Positions 6,267 through 9,256 of a stretch of 9,256 bases of DNA are shown one piece after another. The stretch covers positions 1-9,256 of the forward strand of contig JAIRUU010000059.1 of the NCBI GenBank assembly GCA_031254225.1, in the 5' to 3' direction. A program made the position numbers and the translations under genes. A model generated the notes under the pieces. The model ran no database searches and was not told where the DNA came from. It saw only the letters and a program-made list of their open reading frames with translations. This DNA comes from Candidatus Elusimicrobium euhamitermitis (GTDB taxonomy: Bacteria; Elusimicrobiota; Elusimicrobia; Elusimicrobiales; Elusimicrobiaceae). Positions within the stretch are counted from its first letter, which is position 1. Every line of letters starts with the position of its first letter.

Positions 6267-6525
6267 GGATATGGTGTGATTTTCCTGGAAAATCACATTT
6301 ATTTCACAACGCCTGCGGCTGGGTGCTTCGCACTTCTCTTGTTTCGCTCACTTCGTTCGCTTGGCTGTATGTTGAAAAATTTCTTCGGCTTTTGGACGCT
6401 TTTCAATTTTTCCGGCCTTCGCCGTACGCTTCGCCCTAAGTACTTGCTCAGGCCGGAGAAAATTGAAAATCATCTCAAAATCCTGTGAAATTTTTTGTTC
6501 AGACTACTTAACGGCATAAAAGACA
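6267..6525. repeat. Palindrome-rich structured intergenic block
   Basis: No convincing gene lies here; the one open frame (6276-6488) has no homology I can see and no ribosome binding site. The block is built of inverted repeats. The longest pair is TTTTCAATTTTTCCGGCC (6400-6417) against 6451-6469, which matches except for one bulged base. TTGAAAA at 6372-6378 could compete for the same 5' arm. Smaller hairpins are GTGC-TTC-GCAC (6323-6333) and one around 6346-6360. Outer arms ATTTCACA (6301-6308) and TGTGAAAT (6484-6491) bracket most of it. It could be a non-autonomous mobile element or a high-copy intergenic repeat. A regulatory leader for comEC is possible but less likely. Confidence 0.55.
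6275..6304 (+). terminator. Possible recR terminator hairpin
   Basis: A perfect 10-bp stem (TGTGATTTTC 6275-6284, loop CTG, GAAAATCACA 6288-6297) is followed by TTTATTT. It begins 8 nt after the recR stop. The stem is A/T-rich and the T-run is interrupted, so termination is plausible but not certain; the hairpin may instead belong to the structured block that follows. Confidence 0.45.
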
Positions 6526-8361
6526 ATGCAACGGCTGCAACGGGACTTTATGTATAAAAGACCTTTGTTTATTTTCCTTGTTTTTTACATTCTTTTTCTT
6601 ATTTCTCTTCCCAAAGAAATTCCTTCTGACGATATTTATTATAAAACGCCCGCGGACGTTACTCTTACCGGCCGCGTGACGCAGTACCCTCAAATCAAAA
6701 AATCTTACGTCGCGGTTTTTGCAAAAGTTATCAGCGTTGACGGTAATCCGGCGCGCGGCAAAGTTTATATAAAACTGCCGCCGGATACCGACGTAAATTT
6801 TATGGATATCGTTGAAGCGAAAGGGCGTTTGGACAAACCGTTTTCGGTTTCCGTTTTGGGCAATTTTGACTGGGCGCAATACTTGTCAAACAAAGGAATT
6901 TATACGCAGCTTAACGCGGAAAGCGCGACAGTCGCGCCCGCGCCCGCGGTTTTCAGAATAATAAATAAAATAAGAAAAGATATTCTGGATTTGTTTGCCA
7001 AAAATTTTGACGAGGAAGGCGCCCCTGTTTTAAGCGGCATTGTGCTTGGCGAAAAAAGCGCGGTGCCGGACGATTTAAACCGCGCGTTCCGCGACAGCGG
7101 CGCCATGCATTTGCTGGTGGCGTCCGGCGGCAACGTCGGATTTGTGACGGTGATTATTTATTTTCTGTGCATGCTGCTCGGCGTAAAATATAATTTCCGT
7201 CTGCCGGCGGCTTTGGCCGCCGCCGGAATTTATACTTTAATAGCCGGCGCGGATGCGCCTCTGCTGCGCGCTTATATTATGACGGTGTGCGCGGGAATAG
7301 GACTTAAAACCGGCAGAAATTCCGGCGCGCTGCACGGGCTTGTGCTGGCGGCTTTAATTATCATTTTGTTTAACCCGGGCAGCATAAGGGAAGTCAGTTT
7401 CCAAATGTCTTTTCTGGCAAGTTTTATTATTTTGCTTTCCGTCAGAACTTTTAAAGTTAACCCTAAACTGCCCTTAATTATAAAAACGCCGGCGGAGATT
7501 TTTCTTATAACGTTAGCCGTGCAGCTTGCGCTGCTGCCGATATATACCAATATTTTTTACAGAGTTTCTTTTACGTCTCTTGTCTCAAATATTTTTCTGG
7601 TGCCGCTGTCCGGAGTTTTAATTTCCGCAGGATTTTTGCTTTACGCGGTTAACCTGACGGGCGTTGGTTTTCTGTTTAAAGCCGTGTGGGCGGTTTGTTA
7701 CGCGCTGCTTTGGCTGTTTAACTGGCTGGTAAAATTTTTCGGTAATATGCCTTTTGCGGCCGTTGACGTTCCGGCGCTGACCGCGCCGGTATGCGCCGTG
7801 TTTTTTATCTGTTTATTTTTTATTTATAATTCAAATATTTTTAAACGCAGGCGCTTTGTCGTCTGCGTTTTGGTCTGCGTCGCGGCTGCGGCAGTTATTA
7901 TAAATCCTTTTAAACCCAAAAATTATGTTTACCTGCTAAACAGTTTCGGCAAAGGCGCGATTATTTTTAATATGGACGGCAAAACGATTGTTACGGTTAA
8001 GAATTTTGACGAAGACGTTTTGCGGCGCGCGCTTTTTTCATTGTCCAAAAGAAAGGCGGATATTGTTTTTGCGCCGCGGGAATTTTCTTTCGCGTCAAAA
8101 ACCGTCAAACCGTTTAAAGATATCTGGCCAGGCGAAAAGATAAATTTAGGCAATATTGAAGTTGAAGGTTTTTGGGGCGTTAACAAAGGTTATATCAAAT
8201 TTTGGGAAAATGCCGGCTACAGCGGCACGGACAAAGACGGCATGAGTTTTAATTTTACGGGCTCCCGCGCAATTTTTACCGGCGGGGAAAATAATTTTAT
8301 TAAATTTGACGGCGAAGTTTTGCCCGCGGAAAAGAACGGCACGGCGGAAAAAAGATTTTAA
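6526..8361 (+). CDS. comEC: ComEC/Rec2-type DNA uptake channel, no nuclease motif
   Basis: This is the inner-membrane channel for single-stranded DNA during natural transformation. It has 611 residues from ATG 6526; ATG 6550 (Met9, MYKRPLF) is equally possible and neither has a good Shine-Dalgarno. There is an N-terminal membrane segment (about 12-28), then a periplasmic OB-like DUF4131 region (about 40-135). The competence domain follows with its signatures: GIVLGEKS (171-178), FRDSGAMHLLVASGGNVG (188-205), APLLRAYIM (244-252), SFQMSFLAS (291-299) and LPIYTNIFYRVSF (337-349) leading to NIFLVPL (355-361). About ten membrane helices run to about 459. The C-terminal 150 residues (462-611) stand where many ComEC proteins have a metallo-beta-lactamase domain, but show no HxHxDH motif. 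A type IV pilin gene follows. Confidence 0.92.
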   Translation: MQRLQRDFMYKRPLFIFLVFYILFLISLPKEIPSDDIYYKTPADVTLTGRVTQYPQIKKSYVAVFAKVISVDGNPARGKVYIKLPPDTDVNFMDIVEAKGRLDKPFSVSVLGNFDWAQYLSNKGIYTQLNAESATVAPAPAVFRIINKIRKDILDLFAKNFDEEGAPVLSGIVLGEKSAVPDDLNRAFRDSGAMHLLVASGGNVGFVTVIIYFLCMLLGVKYNFRLPAALAAAGIYTLIAGADAPLLRAYIMTVCAGIGLKTGRNSGALHGLVLAALIIILFNPGSIREVSFQMSFLASFIILLSVRTFKVNPKLPLIIKTPAEIFLITLAVQLALLPIYTNIFYRVSFTSLVSNIFLVPLSGVLISAGFLLYAVNLTGVGFLFKAVWAVCYALLWLFNWLVKFFGNMPFAAVDVPALTAPVCAVFFICLFFIYNSNIFKRRRFVVCVLVCVAAAAVIINPFKPKNYVYLLNSFGKGAIIFNMDGKTIVTVKNFDEDVLRRALFSLSKRKADIVFAPREFSFASKTVKPFKDIWPGEKINLGNIEVEGFWGVNKGYIKFWENAGYSGTDKDGMSFNFTGSRAIFTGGENNFIKFDGEVLPAEKNGTAEKRF

Positions 8362-8433
8362 TTATTCTGCCCTAGAAAAAAGTATTTAGGCTATATATGT
8401 CCCGACGTGAACAAAATTTCCTATATTTTCTGT

Positions 8434-8943
8434 ATGACTAAGAAAATATACGATGGTTTTACTCTTATTGAGATTCTTGTAGTTGTTTTGATTATCGGAA
8501 TATTGTCCGCGGTAGCCATACCGCAGTATAATACCGCGGTAAAAAAATCGCGCGCAGGCGAAGCGTTTATACAAATCAAAGCCCTTAAAACGGCTATGGA
8601 CGTATACATGCTGGCCGCAGGCCAACCCGCGGAAAAATTCAGCGATTTGGATATTGAAATACCCAACACCTCCCCGTGCTCAAGTACAGCTTCCGTGACC
8701 GACTGCGTTGCCAATGCCCGTTGGCGTTTTGAAATATGGCCCACAGGCCCTGCCGCGCGGATTTTGCCTGCGCAGGATTTGGTAATAGCTTGGTATGATG
8801 AAAAATCATCCGCCGGTTTAAGGAACGCCTTTGGGTGCGACGTTCTGCTCGGCAGAGATTCCACAAATGTCAACAGGCAGGTATGCCGGTCTCTCGGCGG
8901 CGTTCTTGCGAATGTCACTACTTGGGAGTATTACAGGCTTTGA
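8434..8943 (+). CDS. Type IV pilin / pseudopilin (PilE-like)
   Basis: The product has 169 residues from ATG 8434. It is a class III-type prepilin: short leader MTKKIYDG cut by prepilin peptidase before Phe9 (G/FTLIE), with Glu at mature position 5 and hydrophobic helix 9-31 ending AVAIPQY. The amphipathic helix continues to about 62. The globular part has two likely disulfides, C82-C91 and C135-C151; the second encloses a D-region loop and is followed by the LGG often seen in PilE-like pilins. An upstream in-frame GTG (8407) would lengthen the leader to 17 residues without a better ribosome binding site. Major pilin, minor pilin and competence pseudopilin are all possible. Position after comEC favours, but does not prove, a role in DNA uptake. 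A TATATA at 8392-8397 could be a -10 box. Confidence 0.9.
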   Translation: MTKKIYDGFTLIEILVVVLIIGILSAVAIPQYNTAVKKSRAGEAFIQIKALKTAMDVYMLAAGQPAEKFSDLDIEIPNTSPCSSTASVTDCVANARWRFEIWPTGPAARILPAQDLVIAWYDEKSSAGLRNAFGCDVLLGRDSTNVNRQVCRSLGGVLANVTTWEYYRL

Positions 8944-8956
8944 GAGTGCGTGTCAG

Positions 8957-8977
8957 AAATTTTATTTAAAATTTTTT
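8957..8977. terminator. Possible AT-only hairpin between convergent genes
   Basis: AAATTTTA (8957-8964) and TAAAATTT (8967-8974) form a perfect 8-bp A/T stem followed by more T (to 8977). It overlaps the stop codon of the minus-strand gene and ends 34 nt after the pilin stop. Lack of G/C makes it a weak terminator candidate. Confidence 0.25.
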
Positions 8978-9256
8978 AACTCTTCCGGAAGTCCGATGTC
9001 CAAAATTTTTATTTTGCCGCAGTTTCCCGCCGCGCAGCCTTCTTTTATAAAACCGCAGGCGTAAGTATAATCCGCTTTTACTTCAAAGCCGCTCGGCACG
9101 TCTATTGAAATTTTTATTGCGGCGGACTTGTTTATCAAATCAATTATTTCTTTATAAATTCCGCGCGGCGCGCCCTCCGCGCCTATGCCGAGCAAAGCGT
9201 CAACAACCGCGTCCGTGTTTTGCAGAGAAATTTTTAAATCCGCCAAATCCATCTCA
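8962..9256 (-). CDS. nnrE: NAD(P)H-hydrate epimerase, C-terminal part (5' end outside window)
   Basis: The minus-strand frame is open to the right edge and stops at TAA (8964-8962). At least 97 residues are visible, less than half of a usual YjeF_N domain (about 210-230), so the ATG at 9252 is internal and the start lies outside. The visible part matches the end of this fold: DAVVDALLGIGAEGAPRG (DALxGxG motif), helix IYKEIIDLI, SIDVPSGFE (the D-[IV]-P-S-G motif), GFIKEG, and the closing KILDIGLPEE. The enzyme epimerises damaged NADHX/NADPHX so that the dehydratase can repair it. The protein ends right after the epimerase fold, so the dehydratase (NnrD) domain is not fused behind it as in many bacteria. 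It converges with the pilin gene, leaving 18 nt between stops. Confidence 0.85.
   Translation of the reverse strand, partial: EMDLADLKISLQNTDAVVDALLGIGAEGAPRGIYKEIIDLINKSAAIKISIDVPSGFEVKADYTYACGFIKEGCAAGNCGKIKILDIGLPEELKNFK

Noticed and set aside
6276..6488. 70-codon frame after recR
   Set aside because: It coincides with hairpin-rich DNA, lacks a ribosome binding site, and its sequence looks like translated palindromes.
1..9256. tRNA, rRNA, transposase, integrase or phage genes
   Set aside because: Nothing on either strand resembles them; the element copies have no coding capacity.

Overview
The window reads as ordinary chromosomal DNA of a Gram-negative, host- or gut-type bacterium of intermediate GC content. 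There is an outer-membrane beta-barrel protein, a type IV pilin, a ComEC channel and several Sec signal peptides. The combination of small class III-type pilin, Cys-rich secreted proteins and Ala/Lys-rich housekeeping genes reminds me of Elusimicrobiota. That placement is an inference from general gene character, not from a search.

Layout. Positions 1-1793 hold two tandem genes for small, secreted, cysteine-rich proteins that share a CC...GKxW...C...CPS...ExxxxCC module. The first is cut by the window edge. Each is closed by its own strong intrinsic terminator. Positions 1991-2818 encode a small outer-membrane beta-barrel protein with a signal peptide and a C-terminal Phe. Then comes a repeat element (copy 1, about 2819-3076), followed by a DoxX-like membrane protein and dnaX, 9 nt apart and probably one operon. 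A second copy of the same repeat (about 5364-5672) lies between dnaX and recR. A structured, palindrome-rich intergenic block (6267-6525) separates recR from comEC. A type IV pilin follows comEC. The 3' part of a NAD(P)H-hydrate epimerase gene runs convergently from the right edge.

How the genes fit together. dnaX (clamp loader) and recR (recombination mediator) are the classical replication/repair pair, here without the small ebfC/ybaB gene that usually lies between them. comEC plus a type IV pilin fits DNA uptake across the envelope, and RecR is a plausible downstream partner. The ComEC shows no recognisable metallo-beta-lactamase active site.

The most notable signals are two. (1) A run of ten A residues in dnaX sits exactly at the end of the clamp-loader core. 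One extra A, or a -1 ribosomal slip, gives an immediate TAA and a 385-residue gamma-like product. (2) A pair of dispersed MITE-like elements share hairpins, and their similarity continues through the ribosome binding site and start codon of two unrelated genes.
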